From Gammaproteobacteria bacterium (lineage in GTDB: Bacteria > Pseudomonadota > Gammaproteobacteria > Burkholderiales > Rhodocyclaceae): DNA of 64,000 nucleotides. A program made the translations under genes and the position numbers. A model generated the notes under the pieces. That model did no database searches, was not told the DNA's origin, and saw only the letters and a list, made by a program, of their open reading frames with translations. The first letter of the stretch is position 1, and every line of letters starts with the position of its first letter. The stretch is taken from assembly GCA_018824085.1 (NCBI GenBank), contig JAHJHI010000051.1, positions 1 to 64,000 of the forward strand. The letters are read 5' to 3'. This document shows positions 17,967-26,194 of the stretch, piece by piece.

Positions 17967-19114
17967 CCGTGGGCCGGGGACTGGTGTTCGAGCACGACTA
18001 CATCGTTGGCGGACCGGCGCGCGCGCCGGTCACGCCGAACTTCCGGCTTGCAGAGTACGCATCGGCGTCCGGGCGAGTGCGCGTGCACCGCGAACTTGTC
18101 GCCGCCGTGCAGATGCTGCGCAGCGACCTGGGCCGGCGGGTGTCGATTGACGGCATCACGCCGCGCGGCGGCGTCGGACGCGGCCTGGACGGGCGCTTCG
18201 TATGGGTGAAGGCGGATTCGCCTGCCGACCTCGCGGCCAGTGCGGCGCGCGTGGCGCGCGACGGCTGGCTGGCGCGTGTCGAGTCGCGTGGTGACGCGCT
18301 CTACATCGAAATGCCGGATCCGCAGAACCTGCCGCCACTGCTGGCCGAACGCGCGCTTGATCTGGCAATCGAGGTCACGGCCGCCTTCGAAACCAGCGGC
18401 GACCCGTATCAGCAGGTGACCGGCAACTTCGACGGAGCGGGCCTGTCCTTCGGTCCGTTGCAGGTGAACCTGGGTACCGGCACGCTGCAGGAACTGTGCC
18501 GCCGATACGCGGCGCGCGACGAGGCACGGCTGAGCGAATGTTTCGGTGACCTGTGGCCGCAGTGGCAGGGCATGCTGCGCCTGCGCTCGCGCGCGCAGCA
18601 GGTCCGCTGGGCGGATGCGCTGAGCCGGGGCTCGCGCAAGGCCGGCTTCGATGCCGGCTGGACGGCGGCGCTGCAGCGCGTCGGGCGCGACACGGTTTTC
18701 CGCGCGGAAACCTTGCGCTATGCCTACGACACCTACGGCCGCAAGCTCATCGTCGCGCTGGCCTGGCTCAAGGGCGTGCGACCCGTCATCCTGCGCAACT
18801 TCCGCTGTCTGGCGGCGCTGTACGACCTGTGCGTGCAGCAGGGCAGCCTGGACCGTGCGCACACGGCGATCCGCCGGCGCATCGAACGGGAGGATCCGCG
18901 CGATGAATTCGCATTGACCCGGATCGCCGTCGAGGAACGCGGGCGCGCGGCGAATGCGCAGTGGCGCGCCGACTGCATCAGCCGCCGCCTCTGCATACTG
19001 GAACGCGAGCCCGTCAGGGTGGTCGAGTCCGGCGTGTCGGCGCAGCGCGACAATCCGCAGCTTCACCTGTTGCGCAATGCACCGGTGAAGCAGATGGAGC
19101 GCTATCTGGCCTGA
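17963..19114 (+). CDS. M15-like (degenerate) plus lysozyme-like domain protein
   Basis: The 383-residue product starts at a GTG that overlaps the previous stop (GTGA) behind GGGGAGG, so translation is probably coupled. Residues 20-120 resemble M15-type D-Ala-D-Ala peptidases (FRLAEYASASGRVRVHRELV and VQMLRSDLGRRVSI, ending ALYIEM). The zinc-binding His/Asp pattern is not visible, so this part may be inactive. From about residue 145, the segment NFDGAGLSFGPLQVNLGTGT resembles lysozyme/chitosanase-fold proteins with an SFGxLQ core. No signal peptide or membrane helix is seen. It is the third member of the TIR/CHAT unit. A wall-degrading role is inferred, not shown. Confidence 0.65.
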   Translation: MTVGRGLVFEHDYIVGGPARAPVTPNFRLAEYASASGRVRVHRELVAAVQMLRSDLGRRVSIDGITPRGGVGRGLDGRFVWVKADSPADLAASAARVARDGWLARVESRGDALYIEMPDPQNLPPLLAERALDLAIEVTAAFETSGDPYQQVTGNFDGAGLSFGPLQVNLGTGTLQELCRRYAARDEARLSECFGDLWPQWQGMLRLRSRAQQVRWADALSRGSRKAGFDAGWTAALQRVGRDTVFRAETLRYAYDTYGRKLIVALAWLKGVRPVILRNFRCLAALYDLCVQQGSLDRAHTAIRRRIEREDPRDEFALTRIAVEERGRAANAQWRADCISRRLCILEREPVRVVESGVSAQRDNPQLHLLRNAPVKQMERYLA

Positions 19115-19137
19115 AACCGATGCCTGGGCGCGGCAGC

Positions 19138-19169
19138 AAAAAAAAAGCGGGCACCTGTGGAGGTGCCCG
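19138..19169 (-). terminator. Reverse-strand terminator after the glycine-zipper gene
   Basis: CGGGCACC (19148-19155) pairs with GGTGCCCG (19162-19169). On the minus strand it is followed by a run of nine T (complement of 19138-19146). It ends the glycine-zipper gene and faces the 3' end of the TIR/CHAT unit; on the plus strand there is no T-tract. Confidence 0.8.
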
Positions 19170-19207
19170 AAAGGGGTCTTGCCGAGGAAGAGAGGGATGT
19201 GCGTCGT

Positions 19208-20014
19208 TCAGCCGGCCCAGGTCAGGTTGCCATCTTCCAGCCTGACCTTGTCACCGGCGCGCCAGGTGGGTTCGGCGTCCAGCGTGATGGTGCGTCGTTC
19301 GCCCGAATCCATCAGGACGCTGACTTCGTACTGCGTCACGCTGCGCTGGGTCTTCTCGATCTGGTGGCCGGCGAAAGCGCCGCCCGCGATGCCGATCAGC
19401 GTGGCCACTGTGCGGCCGCCGCCCTTGCCGACGTTGTTGCCGAGCAGGCCGCCGACCACGCCGCCGGCCGCCGCGCCAAGACCGCTGGGTCTGCCGGCGG
19501 CCTGTACCGCGCGGACCGACTCGATGACACCGCAGTTGGCGCAGGCCGGGGCCGTGTAACGGTCGACCTCGCCGGGCGACGCATAAGGCTGCGGCGGCGT
19601 GTGCGCGTCGTACTGCGGATAGGCGGGCGTCACGTCTATGCCGGAGTCGTGGGACTGGTCCGCGACACGAAGCGCCCGCGGTGCGGCCGGCGGCGCGGCA
19701 TGTACCGCCTTCGTCACCGGCGCGCTGACGGGCTTCGCCAACGCGGCCTTCTTCTTGACCGGTGCTTCGGGGGCCACGGCGGGCGTGACGACGGGTTCGA
19801 TTGCCGCGACCTGTGCCGGTGGTGCTTCGGAAACCGGCGCCGGTGCCACCGCTGAGGCGACCGCGACCGGAGGTGTTTCGACGGTCGGCTTGCGTTCGAA
19901 CGCGCCGGTCAGTGATGCAATGCCCACCACGCTGAATACCGTGACGGAAATGGCCGCCACCCACAGTGCGGGGTGCAGGGCCGGTGCTGCAGCGGTATGC
20001 GGTGACGTGTCCAT
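19208..20014 (-). CDS. Glycine-zipper envelope protein with N-terminal membrane anchor
   Basis: The 268-residue protein has an N-terminal hydrophobic segment (LWVAAISVTVFSVVGIASL, about residues 17-35), a long Pro/Ala/Val-rich linker, and a glycine zipper (GAAAGGVVGGLLGNNVGKGGG followed by GIAGGAFAGHQIE, about 175-215). A small C-terminal domain (YEVSVLMDSGERRTITLD) resembles the tail of SlyB/Rick-17kDa-like proteins. It probably spans the envelope with the zipper in or near a membrane. GAGG precedes the ATG by ten bases. It is divergent from flhA and convergent with the TIR/CHAT unit. The biological role is unknown. Confidence 0.8.
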   Translation of the reverse strand: MDTSPHTAAAPALHPALWVAAISVTVFSVVGIASLTGAFERKPTVETPPVAVASAVAPAPVSEAPPAQVAAIEPVVTPAVAPEAPVKKKAALAKPVSAPVTKAVHAAPPAAPRALRVADQSHDSGIDVTPAYPQYDAHTPPQPYASPGEVDRYTAPACANCGVIESVRAVQAAGRPSGLGAAAGGVVGGLLGNNVGKGGGRTVATLIGIAGGAFAGHQIEKTQRSVTQYEVSVLMDSGERRTITLDAEPTWRAGDKVRLEDGNLTWAG

Positions 20015-20209
20015 CGGATGTTTTCCTCAATGTTCATGCAGGGACGCCGCCAGTAACGCACGGCCGTGTGAATGGATCCGACGGGTGTTTGTAAGGGCGT
20101 GTTGCGTGTCACCGTGAACCCGCGATGCCGATCCGGTCGACCCAATAGCCGGGGAAAACCCCTTTTCTTCCCCCGGTTCGAATGGCCCTGCCTGCGATGA
20201 AATGTCGTC

Positions 20210-22312
20210 ATGGCTTCTTCCATCTCGATCCGTCAGGCAATCGGCACCCCGAACATGCGGCAGATGGCTGCGCCGCTGCTCATCATCCTCATCCTGTCGA
20301 TGATGGTGCTGCCGCTGCCGACCTTCGTGCTCGACGTGTTCTTCACCTTCAACATCGCGTTGTCGGTGATGGTCATGCTGGTGTCGCTCTACACGGTGCG
20401 GGCGCTCGAGTTCTCGGTCTTTCCGACCGTGCTGCTGGTGACCACGCTGCTGCGCCTGTCGCTCAACGTGGCCTCCACCCGGGTCGTGCTGCTCGAAGGC
20501 CATACCGGTCCGGACGCAGCCGGCAAGGTGATCGAGGCCTTTGGCCACTTTCTGGTCGGCGGCAACTACGCGGTCGGCATCGTCGTGTTCATCATCCTCA
20601 CCGTGATCAACTTCGTCGTCGTGACGAAGGGTGCGGGCCGCATCGCTGAAGTCGGCGCCCGCTTCACGCTGGACGCGATGCCGGGCAAGCAGATGGCGAT
20701 CGACGCCGACCTGAACGCGGGCCTGATCGGCGAGGACGACGCGCGCCGCCGCCGCAAGGAGATCGCGGACGAAGCCGACTTCTACGGCTCGATGGACGGT
20801 GCGTCGAAATTCGTGCGCGGTGACGCCGTCGCCGGCATCCTCATCCTGCTCATCAACATGATCGGCGGCCTGCTGATCGGCGTGATGGAGCACGACATGA
20901 GCGCCGGCCAGGCCGCCAAGGCCTATGTGCTGCTGACCATCGGCGACGGTCTGGTCGCGCAGATTCCGTCACTCATCATTTCGATTGCGGCCGGTCTCGT
21001 CGTGTCGCGCGTGGGCAGCGGCGAGGACGTCGGTGGTCAGGTCATCGGCCAGCTCTTCGGCGACGCCCGCGTGCTCGGGATTTCCGCCGGCATCATGGGC
21101 CTGATGGGCATGATTCCGGGCATGCCGAATTTCGTGTTCCTGCTGCTCGCAGCCGGGCTCGGCTACCTCGCCTGGCGCAATCTGGTGGCGCGTGCCGAAC
21201 CGCAGGCCAGGGAGGCCGAGCAGGCCGCCGCAGCACAAGCCGCCCAGGCTGCGGCACCGGCGCAGGAGTCTCAGGAAGCGGGCTGGAGCGACGTGGTGCC
21301 GGTCGACACACTCGGTCTGGAAGTCGGCTACCGCCTCATTCCGCTGGTCGATCGCGGACAGGACGGCGAGCTGCTCAAGCGCATCCGCGGGCTGCGCAAG
21401 AAATTCGCAGCCGAAATCGGTTTCCTGACGGCGCCGGTGCATATCCGCGACAACCTCGAACTCAAGCCCAACGGCTATCGCATCACGCTCAAGGGCGTTG
21501 ATGTCGGCAGCGGTGAAGCCTATCCGGGCAGCCTGATGGCGATCAATCCGGGCCGTGTCGCCGGCACGCTGCCGGGGCGCGAAGCCCGCGACCCGGCGTT
21601 CGGCCTGCCGGCGGTGTGGGTGGAGCAGGGGCTGCGCGAACAGGCGCACGCGCTGGGCTACACCGTGGTGGACGCCGCGACCGTGGTGGCCACGCACATG
21701 AACCATCTCATCCTGACCCACGCAGCCGAGCTGTTCGGACGGCAGGAAGCCCAGGCCCTGCTCGAACACGTCGGCCGCGACCAGCCCAAGCTGATCGAGG
21801 ATCTGGTGCCCAAGGCGCTGCCGCTGTCCGTGGTGCAGCGTGTGCTGCAGAGCCTGCTGGAAGAGGGCGTGGCGATACGCGACATGCGTTCCATCGTGGA
21901 AACGCTGGCCGAACATGCGCCGCGCACCCAGGACCCGATGGAACTCACGTCGCGGGTGCGCGTATCGCTCGGCCGGGCCATCGTGCAGCAGCTGTTTCCG
22001 GGCAATGCCGACGTGCAGGTCATGGTGCTCGATCCGGGCCTGGAGCGCCTGCTCGGTCAGGCCATGGGGGCTGGCGGAGACGGCTCGGTGATCGAACCGG
22101 GTCTGGCCGACACGCTGATGCGCGAAGTCGCGAGCAGTGCCCAGCAGCAGGAAGAAACGGGGCTGCCGGCGGTGCTGCTGGTGCCGGCGCAGCTGCGCTG
22201 GCTGTTGTCGCGCTTCCTGCGCCGCGTCGTGCCGAGCCTCAAGGTTCTCGCAAATTCGGAAGTTCCTGAAACACGCACCATCAAGGTGACCTCAGTGATC
22301 GGAGTCAAATGA
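20210..22312 (+). CDS. flhA: Flagellar type III export gate protein FlhA
   Basis: The 700-residue protein has an N-terminal membrane half with several helices (APLLIILILSMMVLPLP, FTFNIALSVMVMLVSLY) and the family signature RLSLNVASTRVVL and NFVVVTKGAGRIAEVGARFTLD. The cytoplasmic half (from about residue 360) binds chaperone-substrate complexes. FlhA forms the nonameric ring of the flagellar export gate. flhB, often upstream, is not in this window; the upstream neighbour is a divergent glycine-zipper gene. The ATG has no strong ribosome-binding site, and no sigma-54 or sigma-28 site was found in the 195-base gap. flhF overlaps its stop. Confidence 0.96.
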   Translation: MASSISIRQAIGTPNMRQMAAPLLIILILSMMVLPLPTFVLDVFFTFNIALSVMVMLVSLYTVRALEFSVFPTVLLVTTLLRLSLNVASTRVVLLEGHTGPDAAGKVIEAFGHFLVGGNYAVGIVVFIILTVINFVVVTKGAGRIAEVGARFTLDAMPGKQMAIDADLNAGLIGEDDARRRRKEIADEADFYGSMDGASKFVRGDAVAGILILLINMIGGLLIGVMEHDMSAGQAAKAYVLLTIGDGLVAQIPSLIISIAAGLVVSRVGSGEDVGGQVIGQLFGDARVLGISAGIMGLMGMIPGMPNFVFLLLAAGLGYLAWRNLVARAEPQAREAEQAAAAQAAQAAAPAQESQEAGWSDVVPVDTLGLEVGYRLIPLVDRGQDGELLKRIRGLRKKFAAEIGFLTAPVHIRDNLELKPNGYRITLKGVDVGSGEAYPGSLMAINPGRVAGTLPGREARDPAFGLPAVWVEQGLREQAHALGYTVVDAATVVATHMNHLILTHAAELFGRQEAQALLEHVGRDQPKLIEDLVPKALPLSVVQRVLQSLLEEGVAIRDMRSIVETLAEHAPRTQDPMELTSRVRVSLGRAIVQQLFPGNADVQVMVLDPGLERLLGQAMGAGGDGSVIEPGLADTLMREVASSAQQQEETGLPAVLLVPAQLRWLLSRFLRRVVPSLKVLANSEVPETRTIKVTSVIGVK

Positions 22313-23778
22313 TGACACCTCGCAAGTATCTCGCAGCCAGTGCGCGTGACGCCCTTCGTCGCATCAAGGAAGACCTCGGCCCGGACGCCATCGTGCTGTC
22401 CAATCGCCCGGTCGACGGTGGCGTGGAAATTCTCGCACTGCCGGCGAACGCGCTGGAAACCATGGCGGCGCCGGTGAAGAAGCCGGTGCCGAAGCCGCAG
22501 GCAGCGCCGGCTGCGGTTTCGCGGCCGTCCGCCGAGGACGACGATTTTCAGGTGACGCTGTCCAGTCGTGTGGCCGCCCGCGCACCTGCCCCGAGCGAAG
22601 AGGTGCGCGCGCCGCGCCCGTGGCAGCCTTACAAGCCGCGTCCTGCGACACCCAGCGAACTGCGTTCGATGGCGCAGCACCGTGACGTGGCCGCAGCCAA
22701 TACGCAACTCGACGCTCACGCGGAGGTGCCGATGCATCGCACGGCAGCCGAAGCCGAACCTGTGGCGCGGCGTGCCGCCGCACCGCTGCCGGTGAGCGAG
22801 CGCGCGCCGGAGCTCGACAGCGCCTTGCGCGAGGAACTGGGCAGCATCCGTCGCATGCTGGAGCAGCAACTGGCTGGTTTTGCGTGGGGCGAGGTATCAC
22901 GTTCGTCGCCGCTCAAGACGACGCTGGCCGCCGAAATGCTCGAATCCGGCTTCAGTGCCGTGACGACGTATCGCATGCTGGACCGCCTGGGCAATTCCGA
23001 CTCGCTGGCGGCGGCGCGCAACGAGTTGCGCACGCTGATCGGCCGCGACCTGATCACGCTCAATTCCGACGCAGACATAATCGACCGCGGCGGCGTCTAT
23101 GCGCTGGTCGGCCCGACCGGTGTCGGCAAGACCACTTCCACGGCGAAGCTGGCCGCGCGTTGCGTGGTGCGCCACGGCGCCGACAAGGTGGCGCTGCTGA
23201 CCACCGACGGCTACCGGATCGGCGCGCATGAACAGTTGCGCATCTATGGCCGCATCCTCGGCGTGCCGGTGCATGCGGTGCGCGACGCGTCCGACCTGCG
23301 CCGCATGCTGGTGGAACTGCGCGACAAGCACATGGTGCTGATCGACACAGTCGGCATGAGCCAGCGCGACCGCGCCGTGACGGAACAGATTGCCATGCTG
23401 TCGTCCAGCGGCGACGTGCGCCGCCTGCTGCTGCTCAATGCCGTCGCACGCGCCGATGCGCTGGACGACGTGGTGCGCGCCTATTCATCTCCCAATGGCG
23501 GCGCCGACCTGGCGGGCGCCATCATCAGCAAGGTGGATGAATCGGTCACCCTCGGGCCGGTGCTCGACGTGCTGATGCGCCACGAGCTGCCGCTCTACTA
23601 CGTGGCCAACGGGCAGCGCGTTCCGGAAGACCTGCACCTGCCCAACCGGGCCTATCTGCTGCACCGCGCGCTGCGCGCCGCCGGCGAGGAGTCCTCGCAG
23701 CACCTTTCCGCACAGGATGCCGGCTTGCTGATGTCGACGTCGCGTCGTGGCACGTACAGCGAGGTGAGCCGTGGCTGA
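22309..23778 (+). CDS. flhF: Flagellar SRP-type GTPase FlhF
   Basis: The 489-residue protein has an N-terminal basic region (TPRKYLAASARDALRRIKEDLGPDAIVLSN), a long low-complexity linker, and an SRP-family NG domain. The P-loop is VGPTGVGKTTSTAKLA with Lys274, followed by LLTTDGYRIGAHEQLRIY and LIDTVGMSQRD. FlhF marks the cell pole for flagellar assembly in polar flagellates. Its ATG overlaps the flhA stop by four bases, and it overlaps the next gene by eight bases, indicating a tight operon. Confidence 0.95.
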   Translation: MMTPRKYLAASARDALRRIKEDLGPDAIVLSNRPVDGGVEILALPANALETMAAPVKKPVPKPQAAPAAVSRPSAEDDDFQVTLSSRVAARAPAPSEEVRAPRPWQPYKPRPATPSELRSMAQHRDVAAANTQLDAHAEVPMHRTAAEAEPVARRAAAPLPVSERAPELDSALREELGSIRRMLEQQLAGFAWGEVSRSSPLKTTLAAEMLESGFSAVTTYRMLDRLGNSDSLAAARNELRTLIGRDLITLNSDADIIDRGGVYALVGPTGVGKTTSTAKLAARCVVRHGADKVALLTTDGYRIGAHEQLRIYGRILGVPVHAVRDASDLRRMLVELRDKHMVLIDTVGMSQRDRAVTEQIAMLSSSGDVRRLLLLNAVARADALDDVVRAYSSPNGGADLAGAIISKVDESVTLGPVLDVLMRHELPLYYVANGQRVPEDLHLPNRAYLLHRALRAAGEESSQHLSAQDAGLLMSTSRRGTYSEVSRG

Positions 23779-24649
23779 TTTCATGAACGATCAGGCGTCC
23801 GGCCTGCGTGCGCTGTTCCGCCGCTTCCCGACCCAGCGCGTGAGCTTTGCCGGCGCCACCGCCGGCGTCGGCAGTACATCCATCGCCTTGGGCGCCGCGC
23901 TGGAAGCGGCGCGCAGCGGTTTGCGCGTGACGGTGATCGACGAACACCAGGGCGCCGGCTCGGCCGTCGCGCGCCTTGGCCTGACGTCGCGGCTCGACCT
24001 GCTGCAGGCGGTCAACCGCGACGCGACACTGTCTTCGGTGCGGCTGGCGTCGCAGCACGGCGTGTCCGTGGTGCCCGCTGCGCGCCTTGCGGCAGCGTCC
24101 CCGCAGCTCAACCGCCTGCAATCGGAGGCGCTGGACGAAGCGCTGATCGAATTGACGCGCGACACCGAACTGCTGGTCGTCGACTGCGCGCTGGACGGCG
24201 GGCAGCTGTCCGCGCTGGCCCGCCGCTGCGACCGTCTGGCGGTCATCACCGCTGCGTCGGGTGTCAGCATCACTGCGGCGTATGCACTCATCAAGCGGCA
24301 TGTCGCGGGCAACGCGCCGCTACCGGCCAGCTCGGCGCGACCGGTGCATGTCGGCGTCAGCCGCGCGCGTTCGGTGGCTGACGCCCGCCAGGCCTTCGCC
24401 AGCCTCAATGGCGTTGTGAGCGAGCATCTGGGCAGTGCGCTGCACTGGCTGGGCTGCCTGACATCGGGCTTCGAACGCCCGCCTTTTGCCGTGACGGGGG
24501 ACGATGCCCTCAAGATGGGGCGCGATCTTGCCGAAAAGCTCTTCGTAGCCCGCGAGTCGGAGAAGCCCGGTATTTCAACGTCGATACACGACTCCCCTTC
24601 AGGTGGCCCGATCGGGCAGCCCGAAGGGGTTTCGGCCCGCGTAGCCTGA
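23771..24649 (+). CDS. FlhG/FleN-like MinD-family protein with degenerate P-loop
   Basis: The position between flhF and fliA and the MinD-like fold identify a FlhG/FleN-type flagellar number regulator of 292 residues. The motif that should read GKGGVGKT is ATAGVGST at residues 29-36: the signature lysine is Thr30 and the Walker A lysine is Ser35. The Walker B-like strand LLVVDCALDG is present. FlhG normally hydrolyses ATP, works against FlhF and limits flagellar number. Here ATP binding or hydrolysis may be impaired. The start overlaps flhF. Confidence 0.8.
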   Translation: MADFMNDQASGLRALFRRFPTQRVSFAGATAGVGSTSIALGAALEAARSGLRVTVIDEHQGAGSAVARLGLTSRLDLLQAVNRDATLSSVRLASQHGVSVVPAARLAAASPQLNRLQSEALDEALIELTRDTELLVVDCALDGGQLSALARRCDRLAVITAASGVSITAAYALIKRHVAGNAPLPASSARPVHVGVSRARSVADARQAFASLNGVVSEHLGSALHWLGCLTSGFERPPFAVTGDDALKMGRDLAEKLFVARESEKPGISTSIHDSPSGGPIGQPEGVSARVA

Positions 24650-24682
24650 TCGCGCGGCCGGCCGAAGCAGAGGACGAGAAAC

Positions 24683-25399
24683 ATGTACAACGCATCCGGG
24701 ACACTGGACCGCGACCAGCTGGCCAAGCACTACGCGCCACTGGTCAAGCGCATTGCCTATCACCTGATGGCGAAGTTGCCAGCCAGCGTGCAGGTGGAGG
24801 ACATCATCCAGAACGGCATGCTGGGTTTGCTCGACGCAATGGGGCGTTACGAGGAAGGACTTGGCGCGCAGTTCGAAACCTATGCCGTTCAACGCATCCG
24901 CGGCGCCATGCTCGACGGCCTGCGCGAGAACGACTGGTTGCCGCGCAGCCTGCGGCGCGACATGCGGCGCATCGAAACGGCGATCCATACGCTCGAACAG
25001 CAGAACGGCCGCCAGCCGACCGAAGGCGAGCTGGCGGATTCGCTTGGCCTGCCGCTGGGCGACTATCAGAAGATGCTGCAGGAGGCGCGCGGTTACCAGC
25101 TCGTGTATTTCGAGGATTTCACAGACGGCGATGACGACGACTATCTGGATCGTCACAGTGTCGGCACTGCGGATCTCGATCCGCTCGAACGCCTGCTCGA
25201 CAAGAACATGCGCGACGTGCTCGTGCGCTCGATCGGCGACCTGCCGGAGCGCGAGAAGACGGTGATGGGCCTGTACTACGAAGAGGACCTGAACCTGCGC
25301 GAGATCGGCGAGATTCTCGGTGTGTCCGAGTCGCGCGTGTGCCAGCTGCACAGCCAGGCCATCGCCCGCCTGCGCAGCCGCATTGCGGCGCGTGGCTGA
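24683..25399 (+). CDS. fliA: Flagellar sigma factor FliA (sigma-28)
   Basis: The 238-residue sigma factor has region 2 (HYAPLVKRIAYHLMAKLPASVQVEDIIQNGMLGLLDA), region 3 and a region 4 helix-turn-helix (YYEEDLNLREIGEILGVSESRVCQLHSQA). It directs late flagellar transcription and is held by FlgM, encoded at 28185-28499. It follows the FlhG-like gene by 33 bases and precedes motC, consistent with one operon. Confidence 0.97.
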   Translation: MYNASGTLDRDQLAKHYAPLVKRIAYHLMAKLPASVQVEDIIQNGMLGLLDAMGRYEEGLGAQFETYAVQRIRGAMLDGLRENDWLPRSLRRDMRRIETAIHTLEQQNGRQPTEGELADSLGLPLGDYQKMLQEARGYQLVYFEDFTDGDDDDYLDRHSVGTADLDPLERLLDKNMRDVLVRSIGDLPEREKTVMGLYYEEDLNLREIGEILGVSESRVCQLHSQAIARLRSRIAARG

Positions 25400-25417
25400 C
25401 CGCGGTCACGACGCCAC

Positions 25418-26182
25418 ATGCGTACGCGCATCGATCGCATCAGCTTCGTCGGTCTGGGACTCGGCCTGGCGGCCATCATGGCCGGGCAGTTGCTGGAAGG
25501 CGGGCGCCTTTCGTCGCTGTTCCAGCCGGCGGCCCTCGTCATCGTGCTCGGCGGCACCATGGGCGCGACGATGTTGCAGACCCGCTTTCCCATTTTCATG
25601 CGCGGCATGCGCATGGGCCGCTGGGCCTTTGTCACGCCGATGCAACCGCCCGACGACATGATCCGGAAGCTCGTCGGCTGGGCGCAGTTGTCGCGCCGGG
25701 AAGGCATTCTGGTGCTGGAAAAGCACGTCGAGACGGAGCCCGATCCGTTCATTCGAAAGGGTGTGCAGCTGCTCGTCGACGGCGCTGATTCGGAACGCCT
25801 GCGCGAGGTGATGGAAGTCGAGATCACCACGTACGAGAACACCTTGAGGCAGGCAGCGCGCGTATGGGACGCGGCGGCGGGCTACTCGCCCACTGTGGGC
25901 ATTCTGGGCGCGGTGCTCGGACTCATTCACGTGATGGAGAACCTCGGTGACCCGACCCGACTGGGTGCCGGCATTGCCACGGCCTTCGTCGCGACGATCT
26001 ACGGCGTGGGCGCCGCCAACCTGCTGTTCCTGCCGATCGGGCGCAAGCTCCAGGCGCAGGTGTCGCTGCTGATCAGCGTGCGCGAGTTGTTTGTGGATGG
26101 CCTCGTCGGCATCGCCAACGGCGACAATCCGCGCATCATCGAAAGCCGGTTGCTCGGGTACGTGGCCCCGATTCCGGACTGA
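25418..26182 (+). CDS. motC: Flagellar motor stator protein MotC (MotA/PomA family)
   Basis: The 254-residue membrane protein has the MotA-type N-terminal helices (ISFVGLGLGLAAIMAGQLLEGG, ALVIVLGGTMGATMLQ), a cytoplasmic loop, and the C-terminal pair of helices with AAGYSPTVGILGAVLGLIHV containing the conserved proline region. With MotD it forms an ion-driven stator. The position after fliA and before motD is typical of MotC/MotD in Pseudomonas and betaproteobacteria. It is 18 bases from fliA and 12 bases from motD. Confidence 0.92.
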   Translation: MRTRIDRISFVGLGLGLAAIMAGQLLEGGRLSSLFQPAALVIVLGGTMGATMLQTRFPIFMRGMRMGRWAFVTPMQPPDDMIRKLVGWAQLSRREGILVLEKHVETEPDPFIRKGVQLLVDGADSERLREVMEVEITTYENTLRQAARVWDAAAGYSPTVGILGAVLGLIHVMENLGDPTRLGAGIATAFVATIYGVGAANLLFLPIGRKLQAQVSLLISVRELFVDGLVGIANGDNPRIIESRLLGYVAPIPD

Positions 26183-26194
26183 CGGGCACCGGCC

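Noticed and set aside
9735-19114. tRNA-Val as attachment site of a genomic island carrying the TIR/CHAT cassette
   Set aside because: No integrase and no direct repeat of the tRNA end was seen, and gltX lies between.
20015-20209. Sigma-54 or FliA promoter before flhA
   Set aside because: No GG-N10-GC pair of the right type and no TAAA-N15-GCCGATAA was found; TGGCCCTGCCTGC has the wrong spacing.
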